NCBI GenBank assembly: GCA_027886175.1
Contig: JAJNNQ010000002.1
Coordinates: 6,630,001-6,694,000, forward strand
DNA: 64,000 nt
Reading direction: 5' to 3'
Source: Phylloscopus collybita
Lineage: Eukaryota; Chordata; Aves; Passeriformes; Phylloscopidae
This document shows positions 52,610 to 62,990 of this stretch, one piece after another. The position numbers and the translations under genes are program-made. The notes under the pieces are model-generated. The model did not search any database and was not told the origin of the DNA. It saw nothing but the letters and a program-made list of their open reading frames with translations. Each line of letters begins with the position of its first letter. Position 1 is the first letter of the stretch.

Positions 52610-52790
52610 AGCATTTATATAAAATATCTTCTTTTCATCTAGTCTTTTAGCTTAAAAACATTAACTCTTGCCCTATCCCAGAGCCCTCTCTTATTCAGGT
52701 TAAAAAACCCAAACTCCCTCTGATCATCTTCATGACCCTCCTTTGAACATGCTCCAGCAGGTCCATGTCATTCCTTTGCTGATTAAAGTC
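52610..52790 (-). mobile_element. CR1 LINE fragment in antisense
   Basis: Plus-strand words tcatctagtcttttagctta, aaaacattaactcttgccct, tgatcatcttcatgaccctc and ctccagcaggtccatgtcat follow the known antisense of a CR1 3' region. It faces the large sense-strand CR1 immediately to its right. Confidence 0.75.
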
Positions 52791-52843
52791 ATTTGGGAAG
52801 CTGCCACAGGGTAGAACATGCAGCTGATGGGACCTCTGTGCAT

Positions 52844-53525
52844 AGGAGTTAATTGTCCCAAAGGTGGGACAGAACAGGTATGAGACCCTGGATCTAGAGG
52901 GTCAGCTGGATGATGTAGAAGAAATTCTAATCCAATTCTAATGTAGAAGAAATCTGTCCAGTGAGCTTCCCAGTTATGCCTCATCAGTCAGACAGATTAC
53001 TACTTCTAACACTAAAAAGAACAGTAGTTGCCATGGGTGGCTCCCTTCTGAGGGGAACAGAGGGTCCTACATGTCAACCAGACCCAAGCCACAGGGAGGT
53101 CTGCTGTCTCCCTGGGGCTCAGATATGGGATATTACTGAGAGATTTCCTGGGCTGGTTCAGCCCTCTCATTACTACCCACTGCTGATACTCCAGGCTGGC
53201 AGATGAGATTGAAAAGAGAAGTGCTAGGGCAATAAAAAGGGACTTCAGGACATTGGGTCGAGTGGTTGATAGCACAGGAGCACAGGTAGTGTTCTGTTAA
53301 ATTCCTTTAGTGGCAGAGAAGTATGATGGAAGGAACTGGAGAACTCACACTATCAACAAGTGCCTCAAGGGTTGGTGTCATCAGCAGAATTTTGGGTTCT
53401 TTGATTATGGGGCAACTTTTCCAGCACCTGGCCTGTTGGAACTGGATGGGCTTCATTTCTCTGAAAAGGGTACCAAGTTTTTAGCTTATGAACTGGCAGA
53501 AGTTACTGAGAGGGCTTTAAACTAG
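52844..53525 (+). pseudogene. CR1 ORF1 remnant, SGNH esterase-like domain
   Basis: CR1 ORF1 ends in a lipase/esterase-like SGNH domain. Here N-R-Y-E-T-L-D-L-E-G appears at about 52872. Then comes V-V-A-M-G-G-S-L-L-R-G-T-E, where active elements have G-D-S-L-L; the Asp of the GDS block is changed to Gly. Next are C-Q-P-D-P-S-H-R-E-V-C-C-L-P-G-A and H-Y-Y-P-L-L. The frame breaks after about 53203 (V-G-S-D-E region), and a stop interrupts V-V-F-C. The last open part (53310-53525) ends with L-D-G-L-H-F-S-E-K-G, the D-x-x-H block of the catalytic triad, and the ORF1 stop. Confidence 0.85.
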
Positions 53526-53559
53526 GTTTGAAGGGGGAAGGGGATGCAGCTGGACTATC

Positions 53560-54356
53560 TGGGGGCAGGCCCAAGGGTGATAAACCTAAGTTAGGAGTGA
53601 AGTCACTAACCCACCTGAGGTGCACATACACTAATGCACGCAGTATGGGTAATAAGCAGGAAGAGCTTGGAGCCATGGAACAACAGCAGAGCTATGATGT
53701 AGTTGCCATCACAGAAACGTGGTGGGATGACTCACACAGCTGGAGCTGCACTGGATGGCTACAAGCTCTTTAGAAGGGACAGGAATGTGAGAAGGGGAGG
53801 AGGGCTGGCCCTTTATATCAAGAAGGCTTTTGATGCCATAGATATTATGACTAGTGATGATGAAGTTGAATGCTTATGAGTAAGATTTAAGGGGAAGTCC
53901 AATAAGGCTGACATCCTACTGGGAGTCTGTTATCGTCCACCCAACCAGGAAGAAGAGGTGGACAACTTATTCCATAAGCAGCTGGAGAATGTTTCAGGAA
54001 CACCAGCTCTTGTTTCTTGTAGGTGACTTTAATCTACCAGACATCTGCTGGCAACTTAATACAGCAGAAAGGAGGCAGTCCAGGAAGTTCTTAGAATGTA
54101 TTGAGGACAACTTCTTGTTGCAGCTGGTGAAGGAGCCCACCAGGGGTAGGACTGTGTTAGACCTGTTGTTTACAAATAGAGATGGGCTGATAGGAGATGT
54201 GATAGTTGGAGGCCACTTGGAGCATCATGATCATGAAATTGTACAGTTCTCAATATTTGGTGAAGTTAGGGGGAACATCAACAAGGCTTTTATATTGGAC
54301 TTTTGGAGGGCAGACTTTTCAGGAGGCTTGTCCAGAGAGTTCCTTGGGAAGTAGTT
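53560..54356 (+). pseudogene. CR1 ORF2 remnant, apurinic-type endonuclease domain
   Basis: The endonuclease nicks target DNA for LINE insertion. Visible blocks are Y-T-N-A-R-S-M-G-N-K-Q-E-E-L (about 53628), A-I-T-E-T-W-W-D-D with the catalytic Glu (about 53706), G-V-C-Y-R-P-P (about 53925), G-D-F-N-L-P-D-I-C-W with the catalytic Asp/Asn (about 54022), T-R-G-R-T-V-L-D-L-L-F-T-N, and H-H-D-H-E-I-V with the final Asp-His pair. At least two frameshifts (near 53755 and 53990) and a stop near 53877 break it. Confidence 0.88.
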
Positions 54357-54639
54357 TTTAAAAACAAAGGAGTCAAGGAAAGGTAGGCATGCTTCAAAAC
54401 AGAGATCTTGAGGGCAAAGGAACAGACTGTCCCTGTGTGCTGAAAGACGAGTCGACAAGGCAAACATCCAGCCTGGATGGGTAACGAGATTTTGAAAGAA
54501 CTTAAAAATGAAAAAAGGATGTATCATCTCTGGAAGGAGGGTCAGGTCTCTCAGGAAGCATTTTAAAGGATAATAAAAAAGGTTTTTACAAGTATGTTAA
54601 TGGTAAAAGGAAGGATGACACCAGCCTTTGTTACCTATT

Positions 54640-55172
54640 GGATGCAGGAGTGAACTTAGTGACTGCAGATGAGGAGAAGGCAGAAGTGCTTAATGCCTTT
54701 TTTGCTTCAGTCTTTAGTGGGAAGGTGGCTTGTCCTCAGGATGTCATACTGGGTTGGTGGATGGTCTCAGGGAACAGAATGGTCCTCCTGTTATCCAGGA
54801 GGAGGCAGTCAGAGAAATGTTGAGCTGCTTGAATGTCTGTGAATCTATGGGCCCAGATGGGATCCATCCCAGGGTGATGAGGGAGCTGGCAGATGAGCTT
54901 GCAAAGCCACTCTCCATCATTTACCAACAAACTTGGCTCACTGGTGAGGTTCCAGATGACTGGAAGCTGGCCAATGTGATTCCCATTCATAAAAAGGGTA
55001 GGAAGGAGGATCCTGGTAATTATAGGCCAGTTAGCCTGACATCAGTACCTGGTAAGGTAATGGAGCAGTTCATATTGAGTTCATATTGAGAGCTATTATG
55101 CAGCACCTACAGGATGGCCAGGGTATCAGACCCAGCCAGCACGGGTTTAGGGGAGATAGGTCATGTTTGACC
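54640..55172 (+). pseudogene. CR1 ORF2 remnant, N-terminal part of reverse transcriptase
   Basis: Recognisable blocks are A-D-E-E-K-A-E-V-L-N-A-F-F-A-S-V-F, M-G-P-D-G-I-H-P-R-V-M-R-E-L, W-K-L-A-N-V-I-P-I-H-K-K-G and N-Y-R-P-V-S-L-T-S-V, then Q-H-G-F and S-C-L-T. The sequence then jumps at about 55173 to the far C-terminal region ([22 protein letters not shown]). The missing stretch holds the catalytic Asp-Asp motif, so no polymerase could be made. A gagttcatatt repeat near 55075-55090 adds a small duplication. Confidence 0.88.
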
Positions 55173-55253
55173 AAGCCTGGATCAGAAATAGTGTGGCCAG
55201 GAGGAGCAGGGAGGTCATTCTTCCCTTGTACTTGGCATTGGTGAGACCACACC

Positions 55254-55649
55254 TTGAGTGCTGTGTCCCGTTCTGGGCCTCTCAATTCAGGAAGGACATT
55301 GAGTGCTGTGTCCAGCTCCAGCCCCTCAGTTTAGGATGGACATTGAGTGCTGTGTCCAGCTCCAGCCCCTCAGTTTAGGATGGACATTGAGTGCTGTGTC
55401 CAGTTCTGGGTGTCTCAGGTCAGGAAGGACATTGAGTGCAGTGTCCAGCTCTGGCCCCTCAGCTCAGGATGGACATTGAGTGCAGTGTCCAGCTCTGGCC
55501 CCTCAGTTCAGGATGGACATTGAGTGCAGTGTCCAGCTCTGGCCCCTCAGTTTAGTATGGACATTGAGTGCAGTGTCCAGCTCTGGCCCCTCAGTTCAGG
55601 ATGGACATTGAGTGCAGTGTCCAGCTCTGGCCCCTCAGCTCAGGAAGGA
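55254..55649 (+). repeat. 44-bp minisatellite inside the CR1, nine copies
   Basis: Units start at about 55254, 55298, 55342, 55386, 55430, 55474, 55518, 55562 and 55606, each built on cattgagtg...gtgtccag...ggcccctcag...aggatgga. The unit comes from the CR1 ORF2 tail itself (H-L-E-C-C-V-Q-F-W-A), which occurs once in normal copies. Because 44 is not a multiple of 3, the expansion also destroys the frame. Copies differ at a few sites (ctccagcc, ttctgggt, ctctggcc), which traces stepwise growth. Confidence 0.93.
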
Positions 55650-55937
55650 CGTTGAGACACTTGAGCGCGTCCAGAGGAGGCAATGAGGCTGGTGAGGGGC
55701 TTGGAGCACAAGCCCTGTGAGGAACGACTGAGGGAGCTGGGGTTGTTTAGCCTGGAGAAGAGAAGACTCAGAGGTGACCTTATCACTCTCTACAGCTTCC
55801 TGAAAGGTGGCTGTGGTCAGGTGGGGTTGGTCTCTTTCTTCAGCCAGCAACTGACAGAAGGAGAAGACACGGTCTCAAGCTGTGCCAAGGGAAATATAGG
55901 CTGGATATTAGGAAAAAGTTTTTTACAGAAATTTTAC

Positions 55938-56240
55938 TGATGTTGTTGCACACCACAACGACACAGACTCCGACTCAGAAGGCTGAAAATGACTGTGTTT
56001 ATTTCTGGGAATTTCTTCCCTTTTATATTATTCTACAGAGAACAACTCAGCTGGTGAAACAAAGACAAACTTCTTCAACCACATTGGTCAAACCAGAGGG
56101 ACATCAAGAAGAAGTCCCTCCTAGGGAAAGAATGTAAACAAAAGTTACAGTTAGAAAAACATGTCTCTTGTTTACAGAAAACTCTCTGGGAAAAGAGTTT
56201 CAGAGAAACCAAAACATCTCAGGCATGAACCAGGGCTACA
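55938..56240 (-). mobile_element. 303-bp solo LTR nested in the CR1
   Basis: It splits the CR1 tail: the plus-strand CR1 sequence stops after tttttacagaa and resumes at aagtattggaatgg. The insert starts TGATGTTG and ends GGCTACA (so TG...CA on both strands), and is flanked by the direct repeat ATTTTAC at 55931-55937 and 56241-56247. On the minus strand there is a TATAAAAG box (about 56020-56027) and AATAAA (55998-56003). No internal retroviral genes remain, so it is the product of LTR-LTR recombination. It must be younger than the CR1. Confidence 0.9.
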
Positions 56241-56247
56241 ATTTTAC

Positions 56248-56428
56248 TTTTTAAAAAAGTATTGGAATGGTCTACCAGAGGAGATAGTGAATTCACCATC
56301 TTTGGATGTGTTTAAGAAAAGACTAGATGTGGCAATTGGTGCCATGGTTTAGCTGAGGTTAGGGTTGGGTTGGACTTGATGATCCTGGAGGTCTCTTCCA
56401 ACCTAATGATTCTGTGTGATTCTGTGTG
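56248..56428 (+). mobile_element. 3' end of the long CR1, right of the nested LTR
   Basis: Reads W-N-G-L-P-E-E-I-V-N-S-P-S-L-D-V-F-K-K-R-L-D-V-A, then stop. The untranslated end follows: gttggacttgatgatcctgg, aggtctcttccaacctaatg, and two attctgtg units, the CR1 terminus. Confidence 0.92.
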
Positions 56429-57767
56429 GCACCAATATGTCTTGTTTTGGGAACAAGAAGATGACAGAGAAGAGGGAGGAATTAATCTTTCTTTCCCCAC
56501 ACCTCTTGGAGAAGGGGATATTCTGCACAGAAGCTGAAGTTAGTTTTGGATGTCATGACATTAATATTTCCTGAAATGCCTCCAAAAGCTTGTGGGGACA
56601 CCAGCATAACTTAGGCAGAGTTATCACTTCTAGCAATTTGTCATTTGAGGCACTGAAGTCCAGGCCAGTCTCCTCTCAGGATATGGGGACAGAGGAGATA
56701 TGGCTGCACTTGGGCATCCTGACCAGGGTTAGGATGATGGTGGTGTTAAGAAAAGATCAAACGAAGGCCAGATGTGCCACAGTTTTGTGGATTTCAGAGC
56801 TGACTGCAGCCAAGAGCTACCTTAGCACAGGTGAGTGTGTCCTGCACTGCTGCTGCTTGGGCATTCCTGGGGCTGCCCTAACCCTGTTTTTGTGATGCTT
56901 TTCTGGAAGTAGCTGGAGTCAGCTGGACCAAGCACGATGCAGGGGCACACAGAGAGAGATACCTGAACGTCTGCTGGTTTCCCTGGTGGTCTTTTCCATC
57001 CTGAGTCATGCAGATTTATCCTGAGTCACACAGGCCCCATGACAATGGAGTCAATCCTGTGGCTAGCTCAGGCTGAGTAAAACATGACATGGGTGCTCTG
57101 CTGAATCCTTCAAACTAAACTCAAATTAGACCAGCATATTTGTCAGAGCAGTTATTTGATGACTATTTCACTGTGAAGACCTCACGGAATATCAAAGGGT
57201 CTAAGTTTCAATGCCCTGAGGTTAGACAAAAAAGCTCAAAGAAACACAAAGCAGAAAAGCATCCCTGACAGGGGACTTCAGGGACAGGTAACAAAGAAAA
57301 GCAATCTGTATATGGACTGTGTGATAAAGCATCCCAATATTCCTGGACAACATGCCTGTTCAGGAAGTTAAATAGCATTTGTCTCTGAAAAAATAACATT
57401 TGTCTCTAAGGGTGCAGCATTAGAGGGAAAATAAGTGGAAGTGAGACTCATTAAAAAAAACCACACGAGTGGGATGTGCTCACTGCCTGGCTATAGCACT
57501 GCTGAAGGGTGTTCAGGGAAATGTCAAGAGCAAATTTCCCTTTTTGCTACCACAACCCAGTTAAGATCTGTTTGTGGAAGACCGTAAGCAACAAAACTGA
57601 TCAGCAAGTAAATGAGAGGTCCTTAATTCCTGCCAAGCCTCCTGGATCATTTCCCTTTAAAGGCTCTAAAATGCGTGGGACTTCTGACAGATGAAAGCAG
57701 AATTGGTTCATTTGTTGAATGCAAACTGAAACCCATCAAAAGTGTTAAGTCCCATTAGTTGTGTCCC

Positions 57768-57771
<4 letters not shown>

Positions 57772-57824
<53 letters not shown>
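57772..57824. repeat. Poly-A run of 53
   Basis: An uninterrupted A run after gtgtcccattt. No retrocopy body is evident before it, so it may be a plain homopolymer expansion. Confidence 0.95.
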
Positions 57825-57828
<4 letters not shown>

Positions 57829-59973
57829 AGCTCAGAAGTGAGCCTGGAGATTTGTGCCATGGAAAACACAAAGGACGAGCCTCATTGAGCTTGACTCTGC
57901 AGAGCCCAGGCTCTCCATGTCAAGGCTGTGAGAGCATTTTACAGCCCCAGTGAGCAAACAGCTCTGTACCTGGTGACACAGAAGGTGATGTCTGTCTAGT
58001 TTCTTCAACACTTTGATTCAGCCCTTCAGGGGAGCTCAGGCTGGGAAAATGGAAAGCTAGGGAGTGAAAGGTAGCCAGGGAGAAACAGAGCAGGCAGAAC
58101 AGAGAGCTTACAGCAGGAAACAGCAAATGTCTTCAGTGAGCACTGAGACCCAGGCAGTCCATACTTTCTTCAGTTCCAAATCTGTAGATAAATCTTGGAT
58201 ATCTTGATAGCAAATGACAGAAATAAGGAAGCCATATGTATAAAGGAACTAAAAGAGAGATCCAAACAAGTTACAGGTCTCTTCACACTGACAGGAATGT
58301 TCTGTATGAATGTTTTTGTTATGGCAGAATGTTCTCTGTATTCCTTGATCCTGCCTGTAGTACCCCAGTATCCAGTGCATGGCAGAAATGGGGCCATGAA
58401 GCAGTCACTGAGAGGTGGGGTACAGTCACTGAGTTGATGATCTAAAGGTAGCAGCCCTTACAAAGAGCTGTGCATTGCACAGGAGTTACTAGCTATGGTC
58501 TGGAACAACAAATGGAGAAGTGTAAGGAGGATTTACTCTATGTCTATGGAATAAGGAATTAATTTTATGCTACCTACCCATTTTACCTCGGCTTTGGAAC
58601 AAATAGATTAGTATTGTGCAAAGGAAATCCTGAAATCTGGAAGCCCTAGGAATATAGTCTTACTCATAACATCATAAAGTAGATATCCTTGCCATGAAGA
58701 GATGGGTCTGTCTAGATTGAAAGCAAAATCTTTCCATTGTTGAACTCACACACAACTCTGGTTCATGGATGTTAGATATCTGTGCTTGTTTCAAATTTTC
58801 ACTAAATAATCTAGTAAATGGGGACACTACATAAAATGCAAACATAACTTTTTGTGGAAGGGGAAGGAGATGCTTGCCAGTACAGCTTTTCTGGAAAGTC
58901 TTCCAGCAAAGGATTAGGAACTATGGATGGTATTTCCATAAGCCCTTGTTTTTGGCCTGACTATGACTCCCAGAGAAGCTGATGGTAAATCTGCCATTGT
59001 ATCCAAGAGGAACAGACTTGAGACAGCACTGAGCAAACTGAAGATCCCAGCCTTTGACTCAGGAGTGTAAATATTTTGCTTTTATGCACAGAGATTAGTA
59101 AATTCAGGGATGTTATTCAAAAGACACTTTGGTAGCTGCTTCACTGAGCAGCGTCCATACACACAGAGCATACTTATCTCCCCCAGTTTTAAAAACTCCT
59201 TCTTGTCTTTAAGGGACAAGGACATAAACCACAAAGGCAGCTGCAGTCAGTGTCCTAATCTCAGCACAAAGGAGACAAACGGTTTGCAGACACATTATTC
59301 CCTTTGCACCCCTTGGGATGCTCCCCCCTCAGGGAGATTCGTGGCTGCAGGGATGGGTGCTAGGAAATACCAAAGCTGCTGCTGGCACAGCTGCCTGGTT
59401 CTCTGCAAAAGCTGGTGGAGTTGGTCTCTCCTGTTGTTGATCTGCTGTTTTTAATGGGAAAGGAAAAGAACTGTAAAGGAGAAGAGGTAAATCCCTTTTA
59501 ATGTTCAGAGTGAGAAATATTGTTGTGCATTGAGAGAATTTAATCCACTCAGTAGAAAAGTGCCTGTCTGAAAAGGTATCCAATAAAGATGTTCAGATGT
59601 GCTTAAATGAGTTGCAGAGTGGATTTTTCTGAGTTGTCTGTCCAACATATGTAGCAAAGATAGGAGATGAGAGCAACACTTCTTACCTTGTAGCTATTGC
59701 AGGAGTCAGAGTGGTCACAAAAAGCTTAGATATCCACAGACACTGTTACCCATAAAATGCCTCATGCACTCAGTATTAGAGGAAGAAATGGGATTTCAGG
59801 CTGACATTTCAGGCAGTCAGAAGAATAAGTTTGTGCTTTCCTGAAGCACTTCATTTGAGCAAAACAGCCTACAGATCCGTACCAGACTTCACCTGTATAG
59901 TCTGCCTTGGCTAGGAAGCTCTCTGCCTTATTGCTAAAAGTTGGAATTTGATAATTAGTTGAAGAAAAAAAAA

Positions 59974-60145
59974 TCTTGTGGATTGTTTGTTTGTGTTTGT
60001 TTGTTTTTGTTTGGTTGGGTTTGTGTGTTGCTTTTGTTTGGGGGTTGGGTGTTTTTGTGTGGTTCTGTGTGGTTTTTTGTGTTGTTTTTGTTTTGGGTTG
60101 GGTTTGTTTGTTTGTGGGGTTTTGTTTGTTTGGGCTTTTTTGGTT
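59974..60145. repeat. GTTT-rich low-complexity tract
   Basis: Imperfect (GTTT)n and (GTTTT)n units with gggttggg interruptions, nearly free of A and C. It is the complementary composition to the AAAC tract at 18.6 kb. Frames over it are compositional artefacts. Confidence 0.9.
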
Positions 60146-62887
60146 TATTTGAGAGTTATCAGGATTCTCTATCTGGTGTAAAAAAAATGCAATAATGGAA
60201 CTTGTCAAAGAATTAAATTCAGAAAAATACCCTGACTTGAAATTTGTGTGTCTGGAGACTCTACCTGATGAACAGAAGTAGCCATCAGCTGGCACAGTAA
60301 TATAAGGGGGAGAACACTGTAGCAAAGTCATAGTGTGAAATTTGAAGGGGGGAATTACAAGAAGCATTTATATAGCAGCAGTTTTATTACTTGGAGCTTT
60401 TCCCAAACAAGCTTGGTAACATCATGGCTAGCAGAATTGACATTCTGAAGAATTGACATTTTTCTTAAATATTTTGCTCCTGCTTCAAGATCTGACCCTA
60501 CAGTTACATTTAACCTGCCCAGAGTATTAGCTGAAGAGCCACCTTTCATGTCACACACTAGATTAAATCCTGTTCAGTGACTTCTCTGAGTGTCCAAGGC
60601 AGCATTAAGAAGTCCATCCATCTCTCTGCTTTGGTCTGACAGACACTTTCCTCAATGAGTTTTTGCAACAGAAAACTTTTGCTGGGAAAAAAACCACAAA
60701 CCCAACAAGTCAAAGATTCAGAGTAAAGACTTGAGAGAAATCATCAGCAAACCCATGTGACAAAAAGGGGTGGAGAGCAGCAGAAGTTTTCAGTCTTTCT
60801 ATCTCCTGTACAGTTTGGGTGAGCACCAGAAAAGTGGCAAGGTACTACTTTGAGAAATGGTCTGAGCTTATTTATTCTCATTCATGTTACACCTTGATAG
60901 ATCCAGAGGAAGTCTAATACCAGTCTACCAAAGTGACTTACATGAAATAGGATAGTTCCCTAATTTAATTTGTTTTAATGGAAGATTCAGTGATATCCAC
61001 CCTTGGCAGAAGTGCACACTAATAAAACACCTGAAATGGGAAATATATCTCTTGAAAGCTGATCTATCTGAGCTGGACTGGGCTGGTCTTTTTCCTTTCA
61101 GTTTGCTTCTGCCTGTCCCATCAGACCTGCTGAAACAAACAGCCCAGGAGAGCCTGTTGCCCTCAGACTTGAGTCGGGATCTTCACAAACTCTGGCTACT
61201 GAAGCCATTATTCATGGATTCATTTAAGTCTTATCATTCTGGAGAGAAATTCTGGATTTTGAACTGGCCCTTGAAACAAAATAACCACAGCTGGCATGAA
61301 TACCACAGGCACATGTGTGTCATCACCAAGTGTGATATCCACTCACAGCAGAGACAAGGAAACCTCTCCCAGTCAGAGAGCATGAGAGCTGGCAGAGAGC
61401 ATGAAGAGGAAGAGGTGATAGGAATTACTGTTCTGCCCTCACAGGAACAGGAGATCAGAATCTGCCCGAAGTTTCTGTGAAAACTGGATTCTTTTCCAGT
61501 ATGGAAACTTTTTTCCTGTATGGTCATCACACTCTTCTGTCAACTCCCTGCTGAGGTGACACAGTCCTGTTTGTCTCCACTTCTTTGGCTACATCTGCCT
61601 ACAGTGAGTTCAGGATCCTCTAGTTTCTTGGTGTTTGCTCCAGCACTCCCTCCAGTCAAAAACCTTGACTAAAATCCACAATAACTGTCTGATGAATTCC
61701 TCTTCCTTAAAACCAGAGTTAACGCTACCATGACCCAGAAAGAGAAGAATTTGTCAGATCAAACAGCAGTGATCAGACATGGGGTAAGGGGGAAAATCAC
61801 CCTCCAGATGCAGCATGGAAGAACCATGTCAGGGGAATGTGCAAACCAGCCTCCTTTGGGAACTGAGTCAGACACAGGGGCTTGCTCTGCTGGTTCCTAT
61901 CGACACAGCTGGAAAGTGGACAGATGAAGGATTGTACTGCCATGGCCCAAAGCAGATGAAAATGGATTTCATTCACACCCTGGTATTTCCATGCCCTGGC
62001 TTAAAAATGCAACGTTTGAGCACAGGAATGGCAAAGTGGTGTTATGTAATTCCAGAGTAAACTTTCTGGACAACATCCAATGACATTCTTCTGAAAAAAA
62101 AAAATTACAAGTAGCCATTTCTCTCCAAACTGGGGAAAAAAACCCTCTTGCCCCAGTGTTTGTGTGTGATTCAGGGCAGAGCCGAGGTGCTGGTACCAAG
62201 TGCTGCATCTCACACCACACCCTGCCCTTGGCCTGCTCACCAACAGTCAGGTGGTGCTTTATCCTCTTGCTGTTCAAGGACTCCAGACATTTCCATATGG
62301 TTTGAACTCCTGCCAATGCTAAATTGTTGTTTTTTTTTTTTTTTTCTGGTGTCTGAATAATCTGAGTGTTTGGTCTATGACTTTCTGCCTCTGAAAGAAT
62401 TCCATCCATGTATTGACACGAGTGCCTGGCCTGAGGTGCCCATGATGGCCAGCAGTCTCCTTTCTTTTTCATTTTGCTGTCACCTTTGTGTACCAATAGT
62501 ATATTTTTTTCCTTCTGGATGGATGTCACCCTTGAGATTTGTCCCTATTAGTCCTCATCAGGAGGAAGAAATTCTTCCCCAAATAGTTCCAGTGACTACT
62601 TGTGTCCTTCATCTCCAAGACACTGAGCTTGTTCTTCCCCTCCAACTCACATGGGCCCTCCTCAAGAAAGGATCTGGAGCATCCCTGAGAGTTAGGACAT
62701 GCAGGGAATTGAGAGGAGGGGACAAGGAAGCTGGGATGAGATGGTGGGGTTTGACTTACAGGCAATTTTTTTGCTTTCTTTTTTTTTCCAACCAGAAAAA
62801 GCAAACCCAAGCACCCCAGCCTAGCTGTGCTATGGGATCCAGCCCAGTGAGCCAGCCTGGCTAACCTCTCATAAGGGGAGCATCAAG

Positions 62888-62990
62888 ATATATGGAATCA
62901 TTGAACCACAAAATCATAGAATGGTGTAGCTTATGAGGGACCTTAAAGATAATCCTATTCCACCCTCCTGCCATGGGCAGGGACACCTAT
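62888..62990 (-). mobile_element. CR1 LINE 3' terminal fragment
   Basis: Reverse of the CR1 end: ggaatcattgaaccacaaaa, tcatagaatggtgtagctta, gagggaccttaaagataatc, then ctgccatgggcagggacacc. About 100 bases only. Confidence 0.88.

Larger units (their letters stand above)
52844..56428 (+). mobile_element. Long decayed CR1 LINE with internal deletion, minisatellite and nested LTR
   Basis: Parts in order: the ORF1 esterase-like domain (to 53525), the ORF2 endonuclease (53560-54350), the start of reverse transcriptase (54640-55170), a deletion junction near 55173, the ORF2 tail (55173-55937), a 303-bp LTR insertion (55938-56240), the rest of the tail (56248-56350), and a 3' end with two attctgtg units. 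The usual 5' end is missing. Frameshifts and stops break both ORFs, so it cannot move by itself. Confidence 0.93.
56430..62884. other. Non-coding, no gene recognised
   Basis: Unique sequence with short local duplications (for example cctgagtcatgcag / cctgagtcacacag near 57000-57030) and the homopolymer and GTTT tracts listed separately. Open frames here carry no domain I recognise. Confidence 0.5.

Noticed and set aside
59762..60367. 201-codon minus-strand frame rich in Lys, Thr, Pro and Asn
   Set aside because: The central part is translation of the GTTT-rich tract; nothing around it resembles a gene.
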